From Lycorma delicatula (Eukaryota > Arthropoda > Insecta > Hemiptera > Fulgoridae), in assembly GCF_047948215.1 (NCBI RefSeq), contig NC_134460.1, positions 126,836,324 to 126,900,323 on the forward strand: 64,000 nucleotides of DNA, in the 5' to 3' direction. Made by a program: the position numbers and the translations under genes. Shown piece after piece: positions 1-12,497 of this stretch. Every line of letters begins with the position of its first letter. Position 1 is the first letter of the stretch. The notes under the pieces are model-generated. The model did not search any database, had not been told where the DNA came from, and saw nothing but the letters and a program-made list of their open reading frames with translations.

Positions 1-149
1 TTAATAAAACATGAAAACATTAATAAATTAAATATGCATAAATAAAAGTACAACAATTATTATTGTTGTCCTGTTAGATGGGTGTAAATGTTTTCAGGTT
101 TGATAGTAACGTAGTCTTGACCTTCTCCAACACAAGCTTTTGTTTTCAT

Positions 150-275
150 TGTAGGCACTGTACTTTGCTGGTTGGGGTTTAATTAACCAGCCATCTTAGG
201 AATTGTTGGCCTCAACCTGAGTCTGTACAAGATTTCACTTCATTTACATGTCATACATATCAACTCAACTCATTG
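150..275 (+). repeat. Diverged fragment of SINE family 1
   Basis: This segment aligns by eye with the 3' half of the complete SINE at 8070-8364. The shared words, in order, are the GGTTGGG-type block followed by TTAATTAACCA, then CATCT(T/C)AGGAAT, GTACAAGA and CTTCATTTACA...TCATACATATCA. The tRNA-like head is missing. The copy has several substitutions and small indels, so it is older than the one at 8.1 kb. Confidence 0.7.
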
Positions 276-3200
276 GGCCAGGGGGAGGGTTGCTTACTAT
301 TCACTAGTTGAACAGATTGCAACGCACACATTAGGAATAATAATAAAATAAATGGAGGCTGGTGACTTTGGAAATCAAGGTATCCATAATTTGTTTAATG
401 CAGTTCATTTTTTACTTGTTCTTGAAAATAGTTAGAGTTTTGATAAAGATTGATTTGAATATCACAATATTTCAATTTTTGTCAGTATTAGACATTAAGA
501 TGAGCTATAAATGATTAAAAAGCTGTTAAAAGGCTTTACAGGTAAGGGGGCTTGAACATTTGTAATACCTTTAATTGTTTTTTTTTTCTAAGGTAGGATG
601 AATTTTGAATAACACAATATTTTTTCTTCTTTTTAATTCAAGTGGAGGACTTTAAAATTCTCACTGTCACTAAACCTGTTGATTATTCTTGCCTGAACTC
701 AAAAGATCAGATCTCAGATCTTTGTGGATCAATAGATCTTTGTACAATTAGGCTTTATAATTGATTCATTTATGTGTGCATTATTAATTATATTATCAAA
801 TAGGAATCTAAAAAAAGTGATATTAAGAGGGGGTAGTGGATAACAATTACTGAATAATATTTGTCATTCAGGATAAAATACATTTTCAAAACTTGATAAA
901 CTTTTTCAAGCTGCTTCAGCAGCCCCTGAGAGTTTGTTGAAACTACAAACTCTCTCTCTTTATAAAATACAGTAGTATATATAATTTAAATGTTCACTGT
1001 GTTTTCTGTATAACACAAGATATTAATAACTAAAAATGTATGTAATATCAAAAAATAAAAAAAAAACCTACTGTATTTGAAGAGTTTTTAATAGTTAAAC
1101 TTACATTTATTCAAGACACCTTATGATTCACATTTTATACGCTAAACATAGGTTTAGATTTTTGGAGAAAGAAATCTTGGCTTTAATCAGTTGGCACATC
1201 TGTCATTTTTGTTCAGCTCCTTAGACAGAAAACATAGTCCCAAGTAAGCCCATAAATAAGATTGTGTGTATGCAAGTGAGTGTGTGTGAAAGAAGAATAA
1301 GCACCAGTATGCTAAATAAGTAGCTGTTCTACAGATTAACAGATACATTAGCATTACAAATATCCTGTGAAATTGCTGATACAACTTTTGTATTCTGTCC
1401 AGGGATAAGGATAAGAAAATAGACTGGTTGGTGAGAGAGACGGGAAGAGAGAGTATAATCAATCTATAAAATAATTTTTTTTTGAAATCCAAAAGGGTCT
1501 TTTGAATTGACCTGTCTTTTATATAATAAAAATTCTAAATTTGGTTATCTGATTTTAATCTTGCTCTACACATTTGTTAATCATCAGTCATATACAACTA
1601 ATCCTATGTAAATAAACTGATGTGCACATATACTAATCCCATCCCTCACTAATGATTCCATCACTAATCCATCATATTATTAAACTGGATTTCATATAAT
1701 CTATTTTGAGAAATACTATATCATATGAAAAATATGATTTTTATCTAATAAAAAAAAGTATTTATTTTCTCTCTCTTAGAATACAAATATTTACTTTCAT
1801 TAATATTTTTGTACCACACTTGCCTACAATATAAAACACAAAGTCTTTATTCTGATTAGCTTTTCTAAATTGTATTCTGCAATAGCATTTGAATAAATCT
1901 TGGCAGTATTTAGTTTTGGCTTCTGAAACACTGCTATTTTATTTGTTTCATTCCATTTTTATACAAAACACAAGTTTTTGTAATATAATAAACAAAATGA
2001 TATTGGTGTACAGAACTAATAAAAAAGTACTATACTTTACTTCTCATCACTCAGTTCAGTAATTTTAACTAAATGCATCAACAGTTACTTTTCATGAAAA
2101 TATTTATCATATTAGATATATGTACTTACATTGCATTGATGCATATGTTTTACGTTTTTTTTTATTACAGAAACAATTGATTACTGTCTCCTATTTGAAC
2201 ATCATTCTTTTCAGAGATAAAGAAAATTTGTCTTTTAATTTCAACATTAAAATATAATATTTATACAGCCAATGTAAAAAATAGGTGTATCATGAGATGA
2301 ATGATTTTCAAACATTGAAGAAATTACATCATAGACAATACAGCCAAGTTGTGACCACTCTTATTGGCTAATTAATTTATAACATAATAATAGCGAGTAT
2401 ATTAATGTATAAATAATGATTAACTCTTGTAAAAACATATAAAAATGTTTCATATACTTTCAATAAAAATATAATTTTTATTCAACTATCAATTAATTAA
2501 GAAAAATAAATTTTGTGATGAAAGTACAGGGAGAAAATAAAAAGAAATACAATATAATTTAGGAAATATACTAATGTACATTTGCTTCAAGTGATATAGA
2601 ACAGACCTTTCCAAATACAAGTTGAAGTTCTATAGGATGTTTATTTTGTTGTTGGGGGTGTTAGATACGTAGGAGGAGAGGTTTTTTAGAAGGTGTGGGG
2701 TGTATCCTAGCAACCCCCATCTCTCTAATCATTGAACCTTCACCACTTTCAACTTCAAACTCAAAACCTATCCATCCAATTTTGAAGTTGTGATTTTAAA
2801 ACTGAATGACTCTGAAAAAGAGTTTTCTCCTTAAATAAACAAAAAAAGAAATCTTGAAGTTGTTTATCAGCATTTTTATATAACATTTATAACACTTATT
2901 TTCATACTTTTAATTTTTTATTGAATACCTTTATTGTAACTCTTACAAAAAACAATACTTACATTATTATTATTATATTAAATAATATTTGTAACTGTTA
3001 AAACTTAATTACTATGTTACTACAGTATCAGAGGAGCTGGTTAAAAGTATTGCCAAACATAAACAGATCATTGAATTTTTTTAATAAAATATAGATCTTA
3101 CTCAAGATATAGAATGTTATGAAGAACCCTTACACTTTTTATCATTTACAATTGATATTCCTCAGAATATCAAGCAGTTAGTGTTATCCTGTTTGGAGAT

Positions 3201-4769
3201 GATACCATTGTACCCATATTTAAAGATGATTGTTTAAACGGTCACTGAACAGCATGACTAAACCTAAGGTTTTCGAATTATTAAAATATTAAACAGCTTG
3301 CTTTTAAAAAATGAAAAATTTTCCCAAGGTTATTTTGGAGCTACCTTTTTCACTAGAGTTGCATGTAACTAGTATTACATGCTTTGTCTAATTAAACAAA
3401 AACACAAACAACTTACATCAAATGTATTATGTGATTACACATTTAAGAATCTCCTAACGTTTTTAAGATAGGCATCATTATTAACAGTGATACTTGTAAT
3501 TCCAGTGAAGGTGGGGAAAATTATCTCTAACAAGTCTTTCAAACAAAAAATCATATTATTTTAAAAACAAGTCGCTTAATAATTTTATTTAAAAATAACA
3601 AAAAAACTCTACAATAGCAGTTCAAAATATCATTCACTCAATGATGGATTGTAACTGTATAACTTTAAATTTGGATAGAATCTTCCCATTGTGGTGCTCA
3701 GCTTGCCATCACATTTTAGTCATATTGTTTCTAGGTATCTTGCTGTTTACACCCGGAATAATGTTTTTACTGTCTGTGAATGCTTGCTAAGTTACAAATG
3801 AGTAAAATCCAATAAAAAGGTATAAAGACTATCTTAATACTTCCATGTATTTCACTCTGCAGAAAAAAAGGGTTCAGAAGTAAAATATAGTCACTGTAGT
3901 TCACCAGATGTAAATTTGTATTTATTCTGTAAAACTTCAAACAGGATTTTAATTTTTTTCTACCATTAATAATTAGTTCTCATACATTATGATGATGCAT
4001 TTCTGGTTATATTTATGATGCTTGTCTAGGAAATGCAGATTAGGTAAATTGTTTACTTAAAAGTTGGGACCACATCTCACCTAAGATATCTTTTATAATT
4101 TAAAAATAAACAAAAATTTATAATTACATTCTCCCTTTTTGTGTTCAATGTAATATTAATTAATCATATTGTTTATTTTAGTGACTGAATTGAGTAGTAT
4201 TAGTTTATATGGTGAATATTGTTAATATTAATACCAAACTTTGTTAGACCCTGATAGCTAGCAGTCAACATTAAATGACACTGACAAACTAAGGCAGTAT
4301 AAAACTTTAGCGTTGAATGTAAATCAAGTATAACAGCAGTTACTGCTCATCATTTTCAAGGACACATTTTTAAAAACTGTCAGTTCTTTCTGAATAATGT
4401 TGCCTACCTTTTGAGTAATTCCTGATTATAATAATTCCTCTTGTGCCAAACAAATAATTTTGATAGTTTATAAAAATATATATTTTATTTGTTTATTTAT
4501 TGTTTGTAGACATTATAATTTTATAACGTTTGTAATAATGAAAAAATACATAGTATTTACAAATTAAAAAACAAGTGTTATTGGAAATTGGAATTTTATT
4601 TAATACGATTTCATATTTCAATAAATTGTATTAAACTTTAATTATTCAAAAGCTAATTAAAGTGGCTTTTAATGAGCTTCAAAAAAAGAGTAAGTTCATA
4701 GTATAACCTATACATATATATACATATATAACCTATACATATATATAAAATAACATGCGACTGATTCAT

Positions 4770-5330
4770 CTACACCTACCAAAAACTACTGAAGATAAAT
4801 TGATGAAAATTTCTATACATGTTCTTATGGTTTAAATACACAATAAGGGAGGATTTTTTTGAAATCCCAGATTAAATCTTTAAAATGAAGTAACTATGAA
4901 ATTTACTGTTTTTTTTTTTTGTTTTTTAATTTCTCAGTTACAAGTGAATATATTGGTTTGATTTATGGTGTGTGTAATCTTTCTGAGAATATCTAAAAAC
5001 TAATTTCTAGATTTTTTTGAAATTCCAAGTTAAAATGGATTTTGAATTTTTTTTTAAACCCAGCTGTTTTTTTAATTCCTCGATAACTAATGATATCAAC
5101 TTGATTTTTGGTTTGTGTAATTTTCAAGTAATTAAATATCTAAAAACCAATTTGTAGATTTTTCAAAATTCGACCTTGAAAGGGTGAAGAAAGGTAAAAT
5201 TATAAAGAGTGATTGTAAATTTCCCCCACTTTCGACTTTATAAATGAGATATTCACTAAATTGGCTCTTGCAAATATTTTTCAAATAATTATCTACAAAC
5301 TATTTTTGGGTTTTTTGAATTCAATTTTTT
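4770..5330. repeat. Degenerate tandem repeat, unit about 150 bp
   Basis: Three to four imperfect units follow one another. Each has the order AACTA(C/A)TGA-like start, TTGGTTTG(A)TTT..GTGTGTAAT, ATCTAAAAAC(T/C)AATTT(G/C)TAGATTTTT, a GAAATTCCA/CGACC block, then a poly-T run. The repeated phrase ATCTAAAAACNAATTT is clear near 4991 and 5137. This is non-coding and resembles minisatellite arrays carried inside mobile elements. It runs directly into the dispersed repeat at 5330-5700. Confidence 0.5.
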
Positions 5331-5700
5331 AAGGAATACGACAGTGTATTCTGCTGCTCAACCAACACTATCATTGTGACTATGTGCAAAGTGACTGGTA
5401 GCATCTGTCTCCGTTGCCTTAACTAAACAACACAAAAGTAATTAAAAAATTTTTTTTAGTTATTAGAAACGAAGTATGTGTTTGTCGGGTAAAGCTAAGA
5501 ATCGGGCAAAATACATTTCCATAACCAGTTATAACTAATATTTTTAAGACCAAGACCGACTTTTTTGAAACAGATTCCTAAATCATTTAAATTTTCAGGT
5601 CCTATACTGACTAAACTGTTGCTCTGAGGAAATTACAATACACATTACATTCTTATCGTTCTTTTTTGTTTTTCTTTATTTAAGCGTTGGACAACAATTC
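5330..5700. repeat. Dispersed repeat, copy A
   Basis: This block is related to 7640-8053. Both contain, in the same order, a GCTCAACC word, GAAACGAAGTATG/GAAATGAAGTATG, GGGTAA(A/T)GCTAAGAA, TTTTTAAGAC, CCTATRCTGACNAAAC and GAAATTACAATA-like words, separated by diverged sequence. No reading frame is conserved. It is interpreted as an old non-autonomous element or part of a larger decayed one. Confidence 0.5.
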
Positions 5701-6609
5701 ATTGTTTATTGTATATTCTGTCTATATTTTTAATAGAAAAATTTACTTACTCTTTTATCAGGATTTAATGAAAATTTAAAAACAATATTCTTGATAAAAC
5801 AGTTTTTGTTTATAAATAAATAATTTTGTTTTTAGAAGAGTATTGCAAGTGAAGTATATTGTTGGGGGAATGCTAGTATATATAAATATTAATGCTAGTA
5901 TATAGTAAAGATTACTTAGGTGTCATTTCATTGTGATTTTATCCAACTGTTTGTGCTACTATTTTACATTATGCTTTCACCAAAGTATTAAACATAAAAC
6001 CTATCAAACAAAAGCACTTTCTAATTTTCTATAGATAGTTTGCTCTCATTTATTCAGATTAAAATGTTATGAATAATATTAGTTAATAACAATTACAAAG
6101 CCCTATTTTCAAAAATATTTAATTTAAGATAGACTCCAAAATAATGAATTTACATTGTTTGCAAATACCACTGAAGGAATCTTGAATATTATTATTTATG
6201 AAATTTGTCGGTAAATATTTACTTTTCTTGAATATAATTCCTTTAATAAAACTTCTAAAATCCATCATTTTAGATTGTAACACTATTTTAAACATCACAG
6301 TTATAAGAATTTATTAGCTTTTACCGAAAAAGTAGATGTTAAAACATCCAAAGAGTACAGACATCCAAAAGTTTAGTTACTACAACACAAAATTCATTTA
6401 GAAAATTGTAGGATGGAAAAGTTATGTTGCATGATTTTAAAAAAGTTAAAAAAATCACATGGTAAAATTGAAAGCTGTTTATGTTAGTTTTAGGATATAG
6501 AGGAGATATAAATATCAAATATGGCTTAAAATGCATATGGAAACAATCTAGTAAATATTTTCATGAAGTTCAATTTTGCATAAATAATTAATTTTTTTCT
6601 GTTTTTCAG

Positions 6610-6758
6610 ATGTGTTCACATCACAGATATTGGAGTAGGATATATATCAACAATGTTATCTTTATCAGCACTTTTCCTTCGCTGGTGTTCTCAAGTACGT
6701 GATTTTGGGATTCAACATCTTTGTGGAATGAGAAATTTACAAGTTCTTTCTTTAGCAG
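6610..6758 (+). CDS. FBXL16-like F-box/LRR protein, penultimate coding exon
   Basis: The exon follows a TTTTTCAG acceptor (AG at 6608-6609) and ends at a CAG|GTGTGT donor after 6758. It starts one base into the reading frame: the A at 6610 completes a codon begun in the previous exon. It encodes about 49 residues made of two leucine-rich repeats, beginning [15 protein letters not shown], with the block [17 protein letters not shown] and ending VLSLAG. These closely resemble the penultimate repeats of vertebrate FBXL16 as I remember them. FBXL proteins usually act as substrate receptors of SCF (Skp1-Cul1-F-box) ubiquitin ligases, but vertebrate FBXL16 has been described as an atypical member; no role can be read from this fragment. 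The split glycine codon (G|GT) joins exactly to the exon at 13027, which supports the splice assignment. Confidence 0.88.
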
Positions 6759-7239
6759 GTGTGTATATTTTATTATTTTTATTAAAAAAAAAATTGTACT
6801 TTATACATTTTTAATTACATATTATTTTTTGCCCACTGAGAAACAAGTCAAAGTAAATTCTTTACACTGTATGTAATATTTTGTGCCATAATCTTAATCC
6901 ATTAACAACTGACATTTTGTGTAGGAACATAAAAATACTCTAAATGTTATTTAATAATACTTAATGTGTTTGCATTATTGTTCTAATCATTCACAATAGG
7001 AGGCTAGGCTATATATTTAAAATAATTTTATAAATCAAATATGAACTCTATAAACAGTTAGAAATCTGTAAGAGGGATTGGTAAAATACATTTCTATTTT
7101 TTACATGATATTCTTTTTTTATAAAAAGTAACTCGATTTGCATCGTGTCTGATCTATTATACTCATATTTAAATATATATTACTGAAATTAATCTTTTTA
7201 AGATTCATATTATTCCTGTGTACTGTTAAATTATACTTT

Positions 7240-8053
7240 AGATGAAAGAAATATCTTACCTTAATTTTATTCACTACTCACTTGAGATATTCACTACTCA
7301 ACCAATTGAGCTGAAATTTTGTATGAACATATATGATATATGAACATACATAACATAACATATATATGAACATGCATATTTTATATGAACATATATGTAT
7401 GAAATCATGTGTGAACAATTTTTTATGAACTATTGCCATTAAGAAACGTTTCACCATTTCATGATGGTGGTTATTTTAATGGCTTGCAGTAACAATCAGA
7501 TTATGTCCCTTGCCAACATTCTACTTGACTATAGTCAAACCATCAGTTAAATCGACAACAATTGCAGTAATTGACATTAAATTTTCTACAAAAAGTTTCT
7601 TTGTCTTTTTTTTTATATATCTTCGGTTAATGAGAAAAATAATTTTAAAGATGTAATGATGTACTGCATGGCAGCTCAACCGACAAAGCTACTGCCAGTG
7701 TTGGTAGAATACTGTGGCTACACACTGTGAATTTGATACAGTGCCCTGTGACTGACTACATCGTCTTATTGTTACTTAATTAAAAAAAGATATTTTAAAT
7801 AATTAAAAAAAATGAGAAATGAAGTATGGTTATTTGCTCGTGGCATTTGTTGGGTAATGCTAAGAACTGTGAAAAATACTTTTAACCCACACACAGGGCT
7901 ATAATTACAATTTTTAAGACAGGGGGTCATCAACTATTCTGAACCCATATATTTCAGATCACTCGGTCCTATGCTGACCAAACGTTTGCTGTGGAAAAAT
8001 TACAATATACTGATACTTTTTATAGATTGAACAGGGTTTAATTATTATTTTTC
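7240..8053. repeat. Dispersed repeat, copy B, with ATATGAACAT short tandem array
   Basis: The part from about 7640 shares ordered words with copy A at 5330-5700. The part before it begins with a GAGATATTCACT word also present in copy A's flank (near 5247). It contains a short degenerate array of ATATGAACATA-type units at about 7320-7425. The complete SINE at 8070 is inserted at its 3' edge. Confidence 0.5.
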
Positions 8054-8380
8054 AGTATTATTCTCACAAACCCACCAGGTTGGTCTAGTGGTTAACGCGT
8101 CTTCCCAAATCAGCTGATTTGGAAGTCGAGAGTTACAGCATTCAAGTCCTAGTAAAGCCAGTTATTTTAACACGGATTTGAATACTAGATCGTGGATACC
8201 GGTGTTCTTTGGTGGTTGGGTTTCAATTAACCACACATCTCAGGAATGGTCGAACTGAGAATGTACAAGACTACACTTCATTTACACTCATACATATCAT
8301 CCTCTGAAGAATTATCTAAACGGTAGTTACCGGAGGCTAAACAGGAAAAAGAAAGAAAGAAAAAAGTATTATTCTCACAA
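8054..8380 (+). mobile_element. Complete tRNA-derived SINE (family 1) with 16-bp target-site duplication
   Basis: The body runs from 8070 to 8364 (295 bp) and is flanked by perfect direct repeats AGTATTATTCTCACAA at 8054-8069 and 8365-8380. The head is tRNA-like, with an internal A box TGGTCTAGTGG at 8081-8091 and a B-box-like CATTCAAGTCC at 8139-8149. Between them is the small palindrome AAATCAGCTGATTT. A non-tRNA body follows, ending in an A-rich GAAAGAAAGAAAAA tail. Such elements are transcribed by RNA polymerase III and moved by a LINE's proteins. The perfect duplication suggests a fairly recent insertion. Fragments of the same family occur at 150, 42740, 55376 and, on the other strand, 63670. 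Confidence 0.93.
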
Positions 8381-11019
8381 GCATGAGGATGAACATTGTG
8401 GGGTCTAGATAGAAAGGGCGAATGAAGCAAGGCCTGACCGAACTAGTAATTCGATAAATTTCTAAAGAGCAGGAACTAAAATTTTTGATTTGATATTTTT
8501 TTTACTTTTTGATTATACAAATTTAAATCCAAGAATAAAATTCATAACTTTCTTAGCTACCATAAAGATAATAATTTTTTAGCAATCACGTACACCTATT
8601 TATTATTAAACAGACTTTTTTATATAGCAAGATAAAATGTTTTCACATGTTTATTGCTAAAGAACCAAAGAGCCAAGTTACCTTGCATTAGTATTGTTTG
8701 GTGTGGGATATTCCAATCCAGGACACTGATTCAATTAGTAGTTGCAAGCTGATATAAATCCTTTGTACCAGCTTGCTTTAAACAGAATATTCTTTTTATT
8801 TAAAAAAATACAAATGAATTAATACAATTTATTCATACCTGTAAAGTATTGCAGTTATAAGATACAAATTTAAAAAAAGAAGTTTTAAGAGACAATAGGC
8901 ATTTATTTAATATGGATTAAATGTTTTCCTCTATATTCTCCTAAGAGAATATAAATAAAGTATACAACACCTGAGAGCTGTATGGTTTGTTGTATTACAA
9001 AAAAAAAGAAACATTAAAATATTAAGTAATCTTTTATAATACTGAGGTATTCCCTAGAGTTTTTGGGTCTGTGTACGTTTTATTATAAATTTTTTTTATT
9101 ATTATTATATTTGGTGTTGATAGTGTATGAAGAGTATTCTAAAAAAAAAAATGATATGGCTTTATTATGAGTTATTAATGTTCCTTCTGTATGATTATTT
9201 TTATCATTAGTTAAATGATAAAATGATTATTTTTATCAGTTTGTAACTGCTACATTAAAGCAGCAATCTTGAAATTACATTATACTTCCACGGGAGGGTT
9301 ATCATCATTAGTTTATGAAGGGGTGTAATCTAGTAATATAAGCATAATATATTCTTTCATATTTTATAAAATTAAAAAAGGCAATTTTTATTTTCTTACA
9401 TAATAGATAATTTCTTATTATTATTCTTAATGTTTAAAGGAAATTAAATTACATTTTATCCATCACTTTTAATTTTTTTTAAGTTGTAAAAAATGTACAA
9501 ATCATACTTAATAAATTAAAGATGTAAAAATATAAGTTTTAAAAATTTTAAAACAAGTCAATGTGAAATCTTAAGTAGTACAACAAATTAACAAGGAAAA
9601 TCTTTTGTTAAATGATTACTGAACAAGTATTTAATTCAGTATTAAAAATAGTGATGTACACAATTTTTTAAAGGTACACTTAGATTTTACCGTAATGTCA
9701 CCAATTCTAATTCAGTTTTGAATGAGAATTGTTTTTTGACTACAGCCTTCAATTTCACATCTAATGATACTTAAAAATATGTGATTGTTTAGTCAGTTCA
9801 AATGAATTTAAGAATAATCATTAATAGGTATCAGTAAACACTATTAGATATCATATCAATATTGTGTGTCAAAAAAAATTGGTGAATTTTATCTCATGTC
9901 AAGTTATTTATAATTTTTTTTAGATAGTAGAAATATTCTTAAGAATTACAAGATCCTACATACCAGTCTTACTAAGGAAAATGAAGACTTTTTGGCCTGT
10001 GCTTCTTGTAATAACTCTTACACAAAGCCATCTTAATCTCAGATACTTCATCGAGTTAAGGCCATAAGAAAGTCTGGGTCCGATTGAATAATTGCTGCCT
10101 TGGTGTAGTACCTTGGTTAGATTTAATTATTCTAAATCTTTTGTTTTACTGGTTTATTTAAATAAATAATATTCTTTATTATTTTATATTGTAAATTTAT
10201 TTTATTATAATATTTAAACTTGTAATAACATTATATATGCAAATACTGTATTAACACATGTTGGGTCATTGACAGCTGGCAGAAGACCGACTATTTTAGT
10301 AGGAGCCAGTGTAAAGTAAAACTTTGCCAGTGTAAGGGAGCTTAGTGCAGCTGCCCAAAGGATCTTTAAAATGTAAAAGTCCTTCTTTAATTAAAATTTA
10401 AAGTTCCTCATAACTGCCCGTCAAAAATCATATGATATATGAATTTTACTGTTATTTTATATATATTATAAATTAAATTATTACAAACAAAATCATATGA
10501 TTTTTGCAATTACAAATTTAGTTGTGAATAAATGAACAATAATATAATTAAATTGTTAATATTTAGAGATTAGTTGAAATGATAATTATATTCATTGTGA
10601 TATAATATTAATATTATTCGTATTAATATATAATAAATTAATTAAAAAGCTCATAATAAATATAACCTGTAAATAGTATTTTGATTAATAATAATCAGCA
10701 TATTTCTAATATAATAATAGAGTTGAATAATTTAATCTACAACAGTTTGAAATTACATTCACATTAATCTTAAATAATAAATTAATCTAGAAATCCCAAT
10801 ACCTCAAAATCAATCAGTACATAATCATATAATGTATAATATAAATGTGAAATAATAATTAAATTAATACAACTATGTAAATTAAGATAATATTAAAATA
10901 ATATTTATGAGCATGTTAACAGTCATATTATAAGAATATAATCAAATGAAATTACAAGAACAACAATATGAAATAATTAAATCAATAAAAAATATTACAT
11001 AAAAATATTATTTAAATCA

Positions 11020-11600
11020 ATCGTTCGAGATTGGTAGTAGGCATTATTATGCGCAGGTCTTCTATTTGTCTTAAAACTGCTTATAATTTCTCAAAATTAT
11101 GAAGGATCGTTTTTCCAGTTACATGAAGTATATAAAATTTAACACCTTTGATTGCGCTTTCCTATAAACCACCAAAATGGAGTAAAGAGGGAGGAAAAAT
11201 GACCTTGTGTAATAATGAACGCTTGAATGTCTGACTTTAGTTTACTGAATTTAAAAGTTGATACCAATTATGAAGTATATTTTTGGCAGAACGGAAATTT
11301 GAACCGTTATCAGAAAAGACTTGAGTGGGAATATCCCAATGTAACATAAATTTTTTAAATGCTGCATTAAACGACTGTGAAGTCAGATCAGAAACTCATT
11401 CTAAATGGTTAGCTTTAGTAGTGAGACATATGAAAAGTACTATATAAGATTTATTTAAAGTCTTAGTCATACTTTTAGTCTTAGTCTTTTTTTTAAGTCT
11501 TATTTATTTAAAGTCCGCCAAGATGAATCATAATTGGACCGCCATATTCTGCTGCCCAAGTAGAGAATGATCGGTTGGTTTTCTGATACAGAAATACTAC
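11020..11600 (-). pseudogene. BEL/Pao LTR-retrotransposon integrase fragment (decayed)
   Basis: Read on the minus strand, this encodes the core and C-terminal part of a BEL/Pao-type integrase. The pieces, in order, are EYGGPIMIHLGG (about 11545-11513), LFICLTTKANHLE, VSDLTSQSFNAAFKKF, FSDNGSNF (about 11313-11296, with the second catalytic Asp) and FPPSLLHFGGL followed by ESAIKGVKF (about 11199-11140, with the catalytic Glu of the HFGG(L)WES block). In-frame stops occur in the HLE*V and GGL*ES motifs. About 70 bp built from AAGTCTTA/TTTAAAGTC copies is inserted between the first two pieces. The element inserted antisense within the FBXL16-like intron and cannot make a protein. No LTR pair was recognised. 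Confidence 0.85.
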
Positions 11601-12335
11601 GATTGTTGTCAATATATACGTACTAGCAATACTAATCGGTTTTTTTTCGGAAGGCACATGGAATTCATAATTTGTAACAGATCTAATGGTCTGAGTTAGA
11701 TTAGTTCTGTCATAATTTTCTTGATTACTATTTTGTTTTTGTTTTGTATTTAATTGTCTATTTTTGTTTTCATTTGTTACGTCTGACTTCAAAGTTGTCA
11801 TCAGTTCATCTGTTTTAATATTACAAAATTGTTCCATCATTTCTGATTCTGTGTCCTTGTACATAAGATTGACCTCTCATATCTTTTACAATAGATTTCT
11901 TTGATCTATCACGTTCTTTTATACGAGTTGCCGAATCATTGTTTGACTTAATGGTTTTAATTAATTTTTTGGTTTAATGATTTTTATTTTCTGTGGTATC
12001 AAGTCATCATCTGTTTTTTCATCTGTGCCCTTTCCATAAAAAATCTGATTTGTTTTGTGTGATTCATCGATATTACCATTACAAACACAGCTAGTTATTA
12101 CAGGTTTATCTGAATCAGATGATTTCTTTTTCGGTTAACTTTTTCCTTTTTTTTTCTTGTTCTCCTCAGGTTTATAAATTAGGTGTTTGGCTATACCACT
12201 TGTATTAATATTATTAAGAAACAGTGGCTGTGTATAACAATTGCACATATTCCTGACTAACCCCCATTCATTAACTTCAATTCCGACTTTCATTTTCTTA
12301 GCATCTGCTTCAGTTATCATTACAACAGATATCAT
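11600..12335 (-). pseudogene. Unidentified decayed coding sequence (Lys/Asn-rich), next to the BEL/Pao fragment
   Basis: Minus-strand frames are open for long stretches here but interrupted by stops and frameshifts. One piece (about 12335-12135) ends in a basic run KPEENKKKKGKS. The next continues in another register with SSDSDKPVITSCVCNGN. A third (about 11864-11600) is Asn/Gln/Lys-rich and then runs into the integrase fragment. I do not recognise a domain. It may be upstream sequence of the same retroelement or an unrelated decayed gene. Calling it coding rests only on open frames and less biased base composition. Confidence 0.3.
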
Positions 12336-12478
12336 TAAAATGATACAACTTTATCATTTTGTTCTTTAACTAGCATTGTCATTGTCACTGTACCAGTGTG
12401 TTTCTGCTATTATATCAAAAAATATCAGTTATAAAATTATTGTTTCAAACATAACATCTTGCCTTCTTCCAGCTTTGA

Positions 12479-12497
12479 TCTCTCTCTCTCTCTCTCT
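12479..12497. repeat. (TC)n microsatellite
   Basis: An uninterrupted run of TC dinucleotides inside the FBXL16-like intron, in DNA otherwise dominated by A/T simple repeats. Confidence 0.9.

Larger units (their letters stand above)
1..6609 (+). other. Intron of the FBXL16-like gene (partial, 5' part outside window)
   Basis: This stretch ends in a polypyrimidine tract and an AG acceptor directly before the exon at 6610, so it is read as the 3' part of an intron. I looked for the preceding leucine-rich-repeat exon and did not find it, so it is probably upstream of the window. The DNA is strongly AT-rich. Apart from the SINE remnant near 150-275 and the repeats at about 4770-5700, listed separately, it holds only simple AT tracts such as the TATACATATA run near 4705-4750. 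I see no other gene in it. Confidence 0.6.

Noticed and set aside
1187..1492. 101-codon open frame on the minus strand
   Set aside because: Hydrophobic, AT-driven composition with no motif, inside an intron. It is expected by chance in this sequence.
10255..10370. Possible LTR of the BEL/Pao element
   Set aside because: It is in a plausible position and GC-richer, but no second copy of the LTR or clear TG...CA ends could be seen.
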